The position numbers were made by a program, and so were the translations under genes. From positions 153,948,416 to 154,012,415 of the forward strand of contig CM077149.1 in the NCBI GenBank assembly GCA_039583875.1: a stretch of DNA of 64,000 nt, written 5' to 3'. The notes beneath the pieces were generated by a model. The model was not told the DNA's origin. It made no database searches and was given only the letters and a program-made list of their open reading frames with translations. This DNA comes from Platanthera guangdongensis (lineage: Eukaryota > Streptophyta > Magnoliopsida > Asparagales > Orchidaceae). How positions within the stretch are numbered: the stretch's first letter is position 1; every line of letters begins with the position of its first letter. Shown piece after piece: positions 9,536 through 21,074 of the stretch.

Positions 9536-10348
9536 GTAACAAGCACGTGGCTCTACTCCAATCCAAGGCGACATTCGAGATGGATGGAGGCATTCGCCGT
9601 GAGCGGTGACATTTGCTAGAGGCGGCGGCATTCAAAACTCTAAAGAGTTGTAGCAAAACATTTAAGCAACAGTAGGATAACTTCAAAACTCTAAAGAATA
9701 GTAGCAACAAGAACTAAGTTATGCTCCTATTGGTATGAATATTTAGAGCCATTTGAGTCTTATGAATACTAACTGTTGCGGTCTAACTCGACTTCCCGGT
9801 CGGACCGGAATAATCTCGACCGTCTTAGCTCTCGGAACAATCGAGCGCACACACAGTCAATAGAGCAGGTCGATTGTACACAAGCAGTTTTAGGGTGGAA
9901 AAACCTCAATCTGGGTATAAAATCACGTGACCGAATCTGTGCATGTCAAAGTCCACTATTTTCTGGTTGTTACAACTTGTTTATGAAGTCGAGGGTGGCA
10001 GGCCACCTCTCATTACAGCTTTGGCGGTGACAGAACACTTGGCACACGGCGGACGACAGGTCGCCGCATTGGGAGTTGTTACAAATTGCGATTCGTGTTG
10101 GTGGTCTTCGGTTAGCGGATTGCTTATTCTGGACGTGGAGCAGAGCACCTGGACTTGCGGTTGCGGGGGCCACTTGGAACTTGAGAGACTTGGCTTTGTC
10201 GGGTGGCTTCGGCTTGACTCGCTCGTGACTCGGGTGCAGCTCGGGTGCGGCTCGGGTGCTGCTCGTAGGAGGAATTCGGCAGAGCTCCAAGCTGAGGAAG
10301 AAGAAGACTCAGAGAAAAAAGGTAAGAAATGAGGAGCCCTGAGGCTCC

Positions 10349-10355
10349 TTTTATA
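10349..10355 (-). promoter_or_regulatory. TATA box inside the 9774-11252 solo LTR
   Basis: The minus strand reads CCTATAAAAGG, which sets the LTR orientation. Confidence 0.6.
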
Positions 10356-10539
10356 GGCTCCGGGTGGTGGTTATGGTGGTTACTCAACTATCAGCACACC
10401 ATAACCACCATCATGATTATTTTTTGTATAGTTTAACTGCACGTATTTCGTTATTTGGAGATCATTAAATAAATCATAAATTATTAATTAAATCCCCCCC
10501 ACTAACCCGGTGGTTAGTGAGTGGTTACGTGTGAATCGG

Positions 10540-11100
10540 ACGACCGGGAACGCCCCCATAGATCGGACAACGGGAGCGGAACTCCACGGGCGGTCGGCGA
10601 ACTCCCGACCAAGTTTGTCGACGAGGGGAGGACAGTTCGACGGCAGCCGGGGAGGGCCCCTGACCGCTCCCTTGGGCCGCGCGCCAGCTGACGAGGGAGG
10701 GGGCGGCCCGGGCGGCCGCCCCATTGGCCGCGGGGGCGACCGCCTCCTTGGCCACGTGGGCGGCCGAGAAAGGGGAGGTCCGGGCGGCCGACCCCATCCG
10801 TCGCGCCGGCGGCTGAGCGGGGGGGGGGGGGGGGGGGGCGGTCCGGGCGGCCGCCCCCTAGGCCGCATCGGCGGTCGAGCGAGGGGGCGGCCAGGGCGGC
10901 CACCAGTTGAGGCTGCATCGGTGGTCGAGTGAGGGGACGGCCGCCCCCTGGGCCGCGCCAGCGGTCGAGCGTGTGGGCGGCCCGGGCAGCCGCTTCCTCG
11001 GCTGCGGCCGGGGCCGCTACGGCGAGAGAGGGCGGGCGGCCGGGGGCCGGGGAGGAGGTCGGCCGCCCGCCGCCGACGAGGTGGGGGTCGCGGGGGTTTG
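10540..11100. repeat. GC-rich imperfect minisatellite in LTR U3
   Basis: Built from variants of GGGGGCGGCCGGGGCGGCC with a G18 homopolymer near 10820. Words occur in both orientations, so the DNA can fold on itself. The open frames here are by-products of composition. Confidence 0.8.
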
Positions 11101-11257
11101 CCCATTACGCGTCATGGGATGGGTGTGAGTGGAATCGGGCGCGGTGATTGCTCACGCGGTCAATCTCATGATCCACTTTTTTTGAGTTGGAGATCATGAG
11201 TGTGTGGTTATGTACACACCTAATATTTATAAAATGATGGTCATCCTCAACACTAAC

Positions 11258-12497
11258 AAAACATATTTTGTGCGTGTGTGAATACATAGTTCTTCAACAA
11301 GAACTAAGTGTGAGTGTGTGAATACATAGATGTGCACATGTATAACCAATCCCTTCACTTATTTTAATTTTTTGAAAAAGGGAACCTAAGAAAAATAATA
11401 GGGCGACGATTACTGAACCTGTGGGGAAAAATAGATCTAAATTCGTGAAATGAATACGGTGGAAGCAGCTCACAAAAATTCTATCAACCCAAAAGAAAGC
11501 CTATAATTACTGATTTAATTTGTGATTTGTGAATGAATGATTAATTGCAGACTTGCAGGTAACATAAAAGAAGTTATATAATGGATTAATAGACATTTAT
11601 TTACCAAATAAATCATTAGCAGAATATACCACATAATATTCAGAAAGTCTAATAATTCATTTCACCGGCCCAAACCCTATGTCAACCGAACAGTATACCC
11701 AGACCCGCTTCCGAGGTGGGCCCCGCCGTGCGGCGGTTTATCGGTGGGCGTGAAGCTCCACGGGTTGGCGGACGTTCGCGTGGCGGATCCGTCTTTCGAA
11801 AATCACGTTGGGTTGGCCTTTTCCGCTCAACGTGAAACCCAACGAAATTCAATATGTATGAATATATTTGGGTGTAATTCGATGTGACGTTTATTTATTT
11901 TCATTTATGAGCTATTGAAAATTATATTCTTCTTTATAAATTAATTAGCTTTCAATGACGTGGAAAATAATAAACGGGGGAAGCAAAGGTCCACACGAAA
12001 TATCTGTTTGGGGCAAACTTTTTGGAACTCATATCTGGACAGCGTCCGGGATGCTAGCAATTGTTACCTCCGGAATCCCGAGGTTAGTATCAGTCGGGAT
12101 CAATGAGGAGTCCCAAAGATATGTGGCTCATGCAGTTTAGATTTGTGAAATACATTTTTGGGTTGGGCGCTCATCATTTCGGGCTTCTCATTAATTTACC
12201 CGGACAATTCTTCTCCTACTGGTTCCGAGGAGAAATTTTTCCCCGGGATGCACGTGTATGGGCCATGCATACTCACAATTCATGATCACCCCCTCTTATC
12301 GGTGCCGCACGCAAAATGTATTGCTCGAGGCCGCTCCCGATTGGCCCGGGACACAAATTTAGGAACCAATTGAAGCTTGGTTGAAAACATGTCCCCTATT
12401 TGGGAGGGAGGTGGCGGTTGGACATGGAGTGGTTGATGACCAAGATGTAACGATGTTTATGAACTCGACCCAAGTCATGTGGCTGAAATTTAGACAT
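11258..12497. other. intergenic DNA, no gene recognised
   Basis: Mixed composition. A short inverted pair (CACGTTGGGTT ... CCCAACG) occurs near 11800-11845. No domain-bearing frame was found on either strand. Confidence 0.4.
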
Positions 12498-12500
12498 TAA

Positions 12501-12629
12501 GGCTCCATTTGGAGGGACTTATTTTCACCGGTCAAGCGGTCACGACCGCATGTACCGGACCTTAATTAAGTCCCGTTCATGCGGTCGTGACCGCTTGACC
12601 GGTGAAAATAAGTCCCCCCAAACGGAGCC
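12501..12629. mobile_element. Tourist-like MITE, copy 1 (TSD taa)
   Basis: Near-perfect fold-back: GGCTCCATTTGGAGGGACTT at the left and AAGTCCCCCCAAACGGAGCC at the right, flanked by taa at 12498-12500 and 12630-12632. The inner arms contain CACCGGTCAAGCGGTCACGA and its complement. TIR sequence and 3 bp TAA TSD fit PIF/Harbinger-derived MITEs. A second copy is at 39911-40040. Directly after the TSD, GGCTTTGTTTAG may begin another relative. Confidence 0.85.
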
Positions 12630-12824
12630 TAAGGCTTTGTTTAGCACAGAGGTGGCGATCGTAAACCCACGTGTTAAATCGTCATTCGTTAACGATTATC
12701 TAAAAAACTTTATACCATTTGAAAGTGGATAAAGTATCTTTGGTGGACATTAACGAATGACAATTTTTCTGTTTTTTGAAATGTGGTTACGTGTTGCTCC
12801 TTTAAATGTCTACTTGTAAACACA

Positions 12825-13690
12825 TGGTATCAGCTTTGGATCGGATCACTTTTGTTCTTCAATGACTTGTTCTCTTTCGCATCCAAGATGAAGAACGACG
12901 GTGGTCAACCAAAGATCGCAGCTCATTTTCATTTAGTCTGATTCTTTGATACTTGTTAGTTCCACGTGTATTTCCTGAAAACGTTCTACGAGAACATACT
13001 TGTCATCTTCAAGAACATGTTCGCTTCGTCAATGGTTCGCTCCCAAAACCTGCTACTACTCACACTAATTCCCCACACTAGGAACAGGTAAATGACACGG
13101 TCTTACTAAATTCCATCTCTAAAGAAGTCGGATAATTGATCATTCACGCTGCAACAACTAAAATCATGTGGTCCAATTTGTCTCGCTGCTTTGCCAACAG
13201 TACAAGTTATCAGATCTATGGTCTTCGTCCGGCCATTTCTTCTTGTAATCAAGAAACCCTATCAATTGAAGCGTATTATACTAAACTCAAGCAGCTGTGG
13301 GACGAACTTGATGTCATCACTTCTATCCCATCTTGTACAGATCATACACATTGTTCAGTTATGAAAGCTTGGGAAGATCAATTGGATGAACAAAAAATCA
13401 TGCAGGTTTTAATGGGTTTGAACGATGCCTTCAAACTAGTTAGAGGAGAAATTCTTTTGATGAAAGCTCTCCCGGTCTCTTGAAGATGTCTACTCTATGA
13501 TATAACAGAAAGAAAGACAGATTTCAACCACTTTTAATCAACCGGTCGAAGACAATGCTTCCGCCTTCTCAATTGGACAACTCTAACCCTAAAAGTAACT
13601 GGAATCAAAACAAACGAAATTTGTGGTGTGATTATTGCCAAATATCAGGTAATGTTAAAGCAAAATGTTTCAAACTTGTTGGTTATTCTA
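12825..13690 (+). pseudogene. Ty1/copia 5' end: primer binding site and gag (UBN2-type), degenerate
   Basis: TGGTATCAGCTTTGG at 12825 resembles the initiator-Met tRNA primer binding site. From about 12890 the frame is broken by stops, then 13136-13483 gives a good copia gag segment (TKIMWSNLSRCFA, LSIEAYYTKLKQLWDEL, KIMQVLMGLNDAF). A degenerate CCHC knuckle follows (WCDYCQISGNVKAKCF, about 13624-13671). At about 13690 the frame runs straight into a different copia gag, so protease, integrase and RT of this element are missing here. Confidence 0.75.
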
Positions 13691-13692
13691 TT

Positions 13693-14668
13693 ATAATGAT
13701 GAAAGGAAATAATTTCTCATCTCCCGTTCCGATGATAAAACTTGAGAAGTTCACGGCGACAGAATTCAACGACTGGAAGTTGAACACCCAATTTGGGATG
13801 AAGTATATGAATGTGTTCTATACAGTCCAGTCTGATCGTGCTGACGTTATAGGGACTAATGATGAGGCACAGTGGGTGCAAGATGAGGATTTCTGCCGCG
13901 ACTACCTGCTGAACTATCTTTCCTCCAGCCTGACAAAGACGTACATCAAGATGAAGACTGTCAAGGAGATTTGGGAGGCACTGGAGGAGCACTTCCGGCA
14001 TGAGGAGGACCTGTCTAAAGCACACCTGGTGGACAAGTTTCATTCCTTCACGTTCGAAGAGGAGAAAGTCATTATCCCTCAGGTATCGAAATTTTAAAAC
14101 TTAGTTGATTTCTTGCACAGCGAAAATATTATTTTGCCAGATAGTTTTGTTGCGGGCACGATTGTTTATAAATTTCTCTCCACGTGGTATAATTTCAAAA
14201 CAGAAATGTACCGTAAGAAGATGCAGGTTGGTCTGAATGACCTCAAGCGCTTCATACGCAATGAGGATGAGAATAAGTCACACGCCTTAAAAGCTGTTAG
14301 CAAGCAGAAAGTTGCGGCAAACATGATTTCTAGCACTAAACGCGTGTCCAATCCAAAAAAGACCAAACCGTCCCAGGTTGCATGTCCATATAAAAAGATT
14401 AAAAAGTTTAACGGTAAGTATTTCAACTGCAATAAGTGAGAACATAGTGCATCTGATTGTAGGTTCCCTAAAATGAAAAGGACCAGAGCACCACAAGACG
14501 GCAACCAGGCCAATATAGTAAGCTTTGTTGAGCCATTCAACTTTGTTGATATGGTAAGAAACACGAAGGCCAATACTGAGTTGTACCTGGATTCGGGGGC
14601 AACATGCATGTCACATTTGCAACAACGCTAATCTGATGACAATGCTAATTATTGCAAGAGAGTCTATG
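13693..14668 (+). pseudogene. second copia element (Tnt1/Tork-like): gag and protease start
   Basis: Starts IKLEKFTATEFNDWKLNTQF and continues FCRDYLLNYLSSSL, IKMKTVKEIWEALEEHFRHE, then after a stop SENIILPDSFVAG and RKKMQVGLNDLKRFIRNEDE. A CCHC knuckle is visible with a stop inside (FNCNK-stop-EHSASDC, 14424-14460). The protease active site reads LYLDSGAT at about 14584-14607. The frame then ends at a solo LTR inserted at 14669. Stops at several places show that the element is dead. Confidence 0.82.
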
Positions 14669-15679
14669 TGTAACAACCTCATCCGTTCATATGTTATATT
14701 CTAGAAGGTCCGGCCGGGGCCCCACAGTATATATCACAAAACAGGCGGTGAAGGTACAGGATGATACCAGAGTAGCGCATCGCACCTATCACAAAACATT
14801 CTAGCGGAAGCCTAGACTACAACTTGAACTCCTCATGAATGTTCAAACATAAAACTCCACATTTTATACAATATAGGAATGTCTTACAACAAGTGAAAAG
14901 AGTTGGCCTTATGGTCTTACATGGCTTTCACACAGTGGCCTAAATCAATTGGCGCGCAGGCCGGCCACATGAACAGAAACTACACAAAACAACACAGATA
15001 GCCTTCGAGGGCTAGCAGTAGTCGCAGCAACAGCAGCACGAACATCAGCCTTTACGTGTCCCGCTTGGCTCGCCAGCACCTGTACAGGGACAATCCACCC
15101 AACGGTGGTAAACAAAAGCAACGGTCAGCGTTCAGCTGACCAAATTATAACGACCCTACCCCTTTTCTCGGGGCAGCGGTATTCTTCCCTGCAGGCATAT
15201 CAAATCACAAGTATGACAATATATATCATCAAAATGTGCTGTCATGCACACAAGCCATCACAACCGTTCGCCACCCGGCCCAACGGTCCGTGCACTCAGG
15301 GCACATTCTTGGTGTTCTGGCAAAGCTCTTGCCCACCACCGTATCGGGGTCACAACCCAACGGTAAATCTCTTGAGCATTTACTCCATGGCGTGCAGCCG
15401 GAGTTAGTCTTCCTACACCGGGATGGCCCGTAGCCCCCCATTGTGTCATGGCGTGCAGGCCGAAGACTCTTGCTATGCGCTCCAACAGACCGCACCTTTT
15501 GGTCTCACGTCGGACGGACATAGCGCAGGTCGGATCCTCCACCCCCCGTTGCTCAAATCGCCTTGCCTTCTCCGAGTACCGCGTACTCATGGCTATATCA
15601 AAGGCGCGAGTCGGTCTCACCAATCCTGTTCTTGGCATTCAAGCCTGGGTATTTCTCTATACTCATTTCTTTAGCACAA

Positions 15680-15965
15680 CAGCGGGTCTTTCCTGGGCCT
15701 CCCAGTACTTCCTGTGACTCTCTCCACAGGTGGACACCGCACCAGCACAAATATCAGGGGTCTTTCCTGGCTATCATGTCAGTACTTCCTGTTACTCGCT
15801 TCACAGGTGGACACCCTACGACATCAAGCATCACAAAGGCCTTTCCTGGTCACACCAGTACTTCATGTGCCTCATTCGCAGGTTGGACCCAAAAACATCA
15901 CATGGCTATTTTTCCTGGGCTACCACTCCAGTACTTCATGCTACTCCTTTTCGCAGGTATAACCC
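15680..15965. repeat. about 77 bp tandem repeat, 4 copies, inside the solo LTR
   Basis: CAGTACTTCCTGTGACTC-type words followed by CACAGGTGGACACC recur at about 15702, 15779, 15858 and 15931, each preceded by a TTTCCTGG word. Copies are diverged by several substitutions. Confidence 0.8.
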
Positions 15966-16519
15966 GTTGACTTCTTAAACTACACGTTATCACGGAGTCT
16001 TCTCCGGTTCGTATGCAACATCACCAATCTAGACCAATATGTCCATATGGGCTTCACACAGCATGTCTATTTCGTACTCCATTTCCGGATCTATATGCTA
16101 ACAAAGGGGATTTCAAGCATCCACCCAAAGATTCCCAAAATCAGTCACCTCTTGGTGGGGGAATCACAAGATATGCCAAAAGGAAGCCTTCACATGGCTA
16201 GGAAGAAAAGTCGTTACCCTTGACGACCGCTTCGGTGTCATGACCTCAAAGCTTGCTTGAAAGACTCGCAAGAGCGTTTCCTCCGCAACGCCGGCTTCGG
16301 CACTCTTGTCGGTAAACCGCAGCACCACCAGCAGCAGTCGTTCCCCTTCTTCCTCCTTCTTCCTCTCTCTTTTTCTCTCCAACTTGAAGAAAGATTAAGG
16401 CCAAGTAAAATGAGAATAACTTCTCAGATTTCGGCCTTTAGGAAAAGAGAAAAGAAGCTTCAGCCCTTGGATCTCAGCTGAAGGAATGGACGGCCACAAA
16501 ACTGCCAGAAACGCTAAAT

Positions 16520-17040
16520 TTGACCTGACACGGCCTGTGACACGGCCGTGTCCCAGGCCGTGTGCCTCAAGCGGTGGTCAACCGACCTAGCCAAACCAGT
16601 GACACGCCCATGGGACACGCCCGTGTCATGGGCCGTGTCACCAACACGCCTTCGAACACGCCCGTGTCTGTGGCCGTGTGCCTGGGCGAAAAAAATCTCA
16701 AAACATCCCGAGACTTCACACGGCCTGTGACACGCCCGTGTCCCAGGCCGTGTGCCCAGACACGGCACAAAGACACGCCCTGTCGAAATGCTTGTCGGGC
16801 TGAGTTCGTCGACCCGACTTGACACGACCTGTGACACGCCTGTGTCACAGGCCGTGTGCAACTTATCGACACTCGACACCCACGTCTCGACACTCATGTC
16901 TCGACACTCGACGATCGTCGAGTAAAAGTCGTCGAGCACACGACACGGCCTTGGACACGCCCATATCCTGGGCCGTGTGCCCCCTCTCGACATCTCGTCG
17001 AGCGAAAAATCGTCGAAGAGAGTCGTGTCCCAGGCCGTGA
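16520..17040. repeat. CACGGCCGTGT-type GC-rich repeats in the solo LTR
   Basis: Many variants of TGACACGGCCTGTGACACGC and GTGTCCCAGGCCGTGTGCC alternate with CTCGACACTCGACGATCGTC words. CACGGCCGTG is itself a palindrome, so the array can form many small hairpins. No coding role. Confidence 0.8.
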
Positions 17041-17055
17041 CTGTGGACTGTTACA

Positions 17056-18022
17056 CTATGACGGTGGCAAATGATGAGACAGCTGACGTGCTGAAGGTGG
17101 GGAATACAATTTTGTTGTTATCCTCAGGTAAGACTTTAACTTTAAAGAACGTTAAATACATTTCTTCATTAGCTGCTAATTTAGTGTCTATAAGTTTGTT
17201 ATGTAATGCTGGCATGTCTTTTACTTTTCTTAGCGGTAGAGTAACACTATCAGTTAACTTTCACTATTTTAGATGTGCATACGTCCAAAATAGGATGTAC
17301 CGACTAAGTTTACCAAACGAGATAGTTCAACAAGTACAATCAAATTTAGTTAGACTTAAGACTCTGCATGAGAGAATATGACACATGAACTATAGGAAAA
17401 TATTCCAAATAACTAAGAACTCACGAGATCACATTAGACACTAAAAATTAACCTGAGAAATGTGAAGTGTATGCTCAGACTAAGATCACTAGGAAACCTT
17501 TTAGTGCGGTTACTAGGAGCACAATACCCCTAGAGTTAATACATTCCGACATATGTGACTTTAAAAGTTCTGTCACTAAAGGAGGAAAGAAGTATATGAT
17601 CACATTTATAAATGATGTTCTAAGTTCTGTCATATTTATCTTCTTAAAACTAAAGATGAAGCATTTGAAAAAATCTGTCTTTTCAAAACCAGGGTGGAAA
17701 ACAAACAAGACATAAAAATCAAAAGGTTTAGAAGTGATATATAGAGGAGGAGAATACATGTCTAGTGAGTTCAATATTTCATTGTCTTTCAAGAAATTCA
17801 TAGCAGAAACCACTGCTCCACTACTCATCACAATCGAATGGTATAGCCGAGAGAATGAATCGAATGTTAACAGAGATGCTGAATTCTATGCCCCTAACTC
17901 CTAGCATGTCTATTGTTTATTGAGGAGAAGTAGTTTTAACTACAAATCACTTTATGAACAAAGTCATTCATGCTAAGTTAGAGGTCGCACCCTACGAGCT
18001 TTGGTTTAAGAGACCCCTGATT
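17056..18022 (+). pseudogene. second copia element continued: protease linker, GAG-pre-integrase and integrase
   Basis: Resumes with VANDETADVLKVGN, LTLKNVKYISSLAANLVSIS and MYRLSLPNE, then a broken GAG-pre-integrase zinc region. Integrase core words are IPLELIHSDICDFKSSVTKG (first catalytic D), GGEYMSSEFN and a degraded N-G-I-A-E-R segment. Near the end NKVIHAKLEVAPYELWFKRP is the usual stretch after the core. At 18022 the element is cut by the gypsy LTR; its RT and RNase H are not seen later in the window. Confidence 0.82.
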
Positions 18023-18026
18023 AGTA

Positions 18027-18592
18027 TATGGGCGAGAGGGTTCCCGCCCATGACAGGCGAGAGGGTTCCCGCCCAGGGCATGCGAGAGGGCTCGCGCCCG
18101 GATAAGCGGGATCCCCACAAGGTTGGCATGGGGTAGGCAAAAAACTTATAGAGCGGCAAAAGGGCTTCCGCCCAGTGCGGTGTATGGATAAAATTACCAG
18201 ATTGCCCTCGGGTAAAATTACCAGATTGATCTCGGAAAAAATTACCAGAATACCCTCGGGTCTGCAGTTAGCTTTTTTGCACATCGGAATTACGCTATTG
18301 GCAGACCAGATATTGAAAATCTATAAATATGACTCACATGGTACCTCAGAAGGCAAGTTTTAAAATTTTCCTAAGTTCTTCTATTGCTTTATGAGGTACT
18401 CCTAGCCCAGTAATTAGCTTTGAAGGGGAAGCACTTAGAGATCTTCCGGGTTAATGGAGGGACCTCCCAGCTGAGGCTTAGGGTCAGTTTCAGGTTCTTA
18501 GTCACTAGTCAGGGGTCAAGATTTGGGAGAAGTAGGTGTTAGCTACACACCATGGTCTGAACTCTCACTGAGACCAGTTTTTGGCTTCAACA
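18027..18592 (+). repeat. 5' LTR of a gypsy Tat element
   Basis: The right end is secure: TTTTTGGCTTCAACA at 18592, followed by leader and gag. The left end is placed at TGGGCGAGAGGG (about 18027) where copia homology stops; no TSD partner is available. Repeats GCGAGAGGGTTCCCGCCC (18031-18110) and three units of about 27 bp around AAAATTACCAGATTG (18188-18260) occupy the U3. A TATAAATA box is at 18322-18329. Confidence 0.65.
18188..18262. repeat. 27 bp tandem repeat, 3 copies, in LTR U3
   Basis: AAAATTACCAGA followed by a variable TTGCCCTCGGG-type tail repeats three times just upstream of the TATA box. Confidence 0.7.
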
Positions 18593-18649
18593 TTTTTGGT
18601 GCGGTGAGCGTGGACCGTAGCCAACACAAAAAAATCTCAAGTCAAGTCT

Positions 18650-20030
18650 CATGACTGGGGGTGAAGGCGAAGGAGCTGGCTCACGAGGTTCTCCCTCCCA
18701 GGGAAGTGGGGTGACGCTGGGGATGTTGCAGGACTTTCAGGCGGGAAGTCCTGCATACCATCCACTCGACCTTCTCGGCAAGGATCGAGTGGGCAACGCC
18801 CTCAGTTCTGGTTGTGGTGGCCCCGTCGCTGGGTGAGAATGCTCCCGAGCAGCACCCTGGGAAGGAGGTTCCGGCGGAGGTTGTCGAGAGGGATGTTGTT
18901 GGGCGGGAGCTGTTCCCCGAGCAGGCCAGTGCGGACAGGGCCAGCGGGCCAAGTTCGCGGGACGAGCCCTATCGGCAGGCTGGGGGCGGGAGCACTTTTA
19001 GTGAGCTTATCATCTCAGCTTCGGTTCCGGAGGGGTTCCGGGAGCCAGACATATCCTACTATACCAGTCGGGATGACCCGGTGCAGCATGTGCAGTGGTT
19101 CGAGAATGTCGTTTCCATAAGGCAAATGTCGGATGCCTTCAAGTGTAGGCTCTTCGTCATCACTCTGAAGTAGAAGTCCAGGGATTGGTTCCATCAATTG
19201 CATGCGAGTTCAATCTATTGTTTTGAAGATCTGCAACGCGGGTTCTTGTTGAGGCTCTCAACATTCAAGAAGAGGAAGAAGGGAGCGGAGTGTTTGTTTG
19301 TCATCAAGCAGAAGCCATAAGAGGGACTGGGACGCTATGTGGATAGGTCCACAGGAAGAAAGTTTGCAGGTCCAGAATATGTCGGGGTACACCATGATGC
19401 TTGCCTTCACCCTAGGGTTGAGGCCAAACTTCTTAAGTATGGAACTAAAGAGAGTTCCCCCTCTCCTTCGAGGATTTGATGGAGAGGGCGGTGAAAGAGA
19501 TCAAGATCGAGGCAGCCAACCCGTCATTCGCTAAGAAGCTAGCCAAGTTGGCGGGGGATGATGGGAAGGAGTCGGGAGCAGGGAGACAAATGGAGCAGGG
19601 AGAGGAGAGAAGAAGGGAGGAAACCCGAGATCAGGGGCAATACTAAGGTTGGGGCAGCACGAGCCGAACAACAGGTTGGGTTGAAGGCCGCCGGAAGGTC
19701 ACCCCCAGGGGCATGGTGGTGTTCTCCAAGAAAGGGACAACTTCCGCGAGCGAAGGAGATTCAATCTGTCGGCCTTGAGGCAGGGACAGAGGGCCCCCCT
19801 CCCGTCGCAGCAGGAAACTATGGAGATCGTGAGAGCAAGAGGAGGAAGGAAAGGAGCTCGAGGAAGAACGAGGAGAAGAGAAGGCAGGATGATGTTGCCC
19901 TTTTGTGACTTCCATCAGGAGGAGGGTCACGCAACAGCCACCTGCCCGGATTTTTTGGAGATGAGGCGGGCCAGGGGGCAAGTCCAGCAGCATCCGCTCG
20001 TGAGGATCGAGGAAGTTCTGCAAGGATGAG
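18650..20030 (+). pseudogene. gypsy (Tat) gag with CHC-type knuckle, several stops
   Basis: Recognisable Retrotrans_gag order: FSELIISASVPEGF, YYTSRDDPVQHVQWFENVV, MSDAFKCRLFVITLK, stop, SRDWFHQLHASSIYCFEDLQ, then an RLSTFKKRKKGAECLFVIKQ segment. Near the C-terminus CDFHQEEGHATATC (19904-19945) is the short knuckle typical of this lineage. In-frame stops at 19171 and beyond, plus frameshifts, separate the pieces. Gag would form the particle that packages the RNA. Confidence 0.8.
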
Positions 20031-20189
20031 AGGATAGATGTGAGGACCGGGTGGATGTGGGATCCCGAGGATGGATCGGGGTGACCCATGGGGGATTGGG
20101 GATTGAAGCCACCCATAAGAGGAGCTTCAAAAGCATGTACCGAAGGAGCGTCGCATCGACCTCCCATACTCCCCCCCCCCCCCAAGGAA

Positions 20190-20450
20190 GAAAAAATCAC
20201 TTTCTCAGCAAAGGACATGCCCGACTACGAAGACCTGTTTTGTGACGCCTTGGTGATCCAGACGGCCGTAGAAAATTTCACGATCTCTAGGATCATGGTA
20301 GACAATGGGAGCTCCGTAAATGTGATCTTCAAGAAAACTTTCGATGAAATGAAGGTGGAAGCCCGGAGGGTTCTAGCCTCGGATGGGTCGTTGTTTGGAT
20401 TCTCGGGAGAGTGGAAGGAAGGCGAAGAGGGGTGGGACTGCATGTGACAT
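20190..20450 (+). pseudogene. gypsy aspartic protease
   Basis: The frame from about 20206 (FSAKDMPDYEDLFCDALVIQ) leads to IMVDNGSSVNVIF with the catalytic DNGS at 20301-20312, the variant usual for Tat elements. The frame continues about 40 residues and is then lost by a frameshift near 20400. It would cut the polyprotein. Confidence 0.75.
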
Positions 20451-21070
20451 TGGGGGTGTCGAGGAACTGTCGGTTCGTCATCGTTGACGCTCCGAGCAGC
20501 TACAACGCAATCTTTGGGTGCCCTCTCATCAACGCCTTAATTTTGTTGCGTCCCCTCCTCGTTTCACCAGTGTCTCAAGTTTAGTAGCAGAGGAGTGCAG
20601 TTCCGAATCAGGGAGGATCCGAAGGTAGCGAGGCAGTGCTATCTGACTGCCACCAATACCATTTCTTGGATGGCCGAGGAGGAGGAGCTACAGAGCAAGT
20701 TGGCGATGGTGACGCAGGAGGAAGTTGCAGACGAGGGGGAGGTGAGCCTAGGTGAGGTTGGAGAGAAGGCTGTGGAGAAGGAGATGGAGGAAAGAGAAGC
20801 TGAGGTGGAGGCCTAGGGAGGCAGAGAAGTGGAGCCAGGGGAGAGCCTGTTGGAGGCAATGGAGGTTGAGGAAATATGAGGGGAGTAAGAGTTTAGGCAG
20901 GAGGAGGAGAGAGCCGGCAGGGAGCAGTCCCGGCTGGAGCCGGCAAAGGAGGTAGTGGAGATGGAGGTCTTCACCAAGGCAGGGAAGGCGGAGAGGGTAA
21001 GGGTCAGCGGCGGCTTAAGCCCTGAAGACCAGGCGAGGATGAGTGAGTGTATCCAGAAGAACATCTACAT
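20451..21070 (+). other. protease-to-RT linker, frame degraded
   Basis: Pieces consistent with the end of the protease domain (VVDAPSSYNAIFGCPLINA-like words, about 20480-20535) can be read in changing frames. The rest is Glu/Arg-rich low-complexity sequence before the RT. Confidence 0.5.
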
Positions 21071-21074
21071 CTTC

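Larger units (their letters stand above)
9774..11252 (-). mobile_element. solo LTR (1479 bp) with 5 bp TSD
   Basis: Bounded by TGTTGCGG at 9774 and CCTCAACA at 11252, and flanked on both sides by ctaac (9769-9773 and 11253-11257). Orientation is minus: a TATAAAA box reads on the minus strand at 10355-10349, with the U3 to its right and R-U5 to its left. The U3 contains a GC-rich array. Its extreme 3' part on the plus strand (CAATCTCATGATCCACTT) recurs, inverted, at 27410-27480 and 40915-40985. No internal domain lies beside it, so recombination between two LTRs has removed the rest. Confidence 0.85.
14669..17055. mobile_element. large solo LTR (2387 bp) with 5 bp TSD, nested in a copia element
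   Basis: Ends TGTAACA (14669) and TGTTACA (17055), a perfect 7 bp inverted pair, and flanked by ctatg on both sides (14664-14668; 17056-17060). The copia reading frame (protease, then linker VANDETADVLKVGN) continues on the far side. Length and the TGTAACA start suggest a Ty3/gypsy chromovirus-type LTR, but this is inferred. Transcription orientation is unclear. It contains a four-copy repeat of about 77 bp and, near its right end, a GC-rich array. Confidence 0.88.

Noticed and set aside
10488..11105. Proline/arginine-rich frame of 205 aa and its opposite-strand partner
   Set aside because: Created by the GC-rich U3 array of the solo LTR.
15229..15970. Overlapping frames of 80-135 aa inside 14669-17055
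   Set aside because: They lie wholly within a solo LTR, show no domain and follow its 77 bp repeats.
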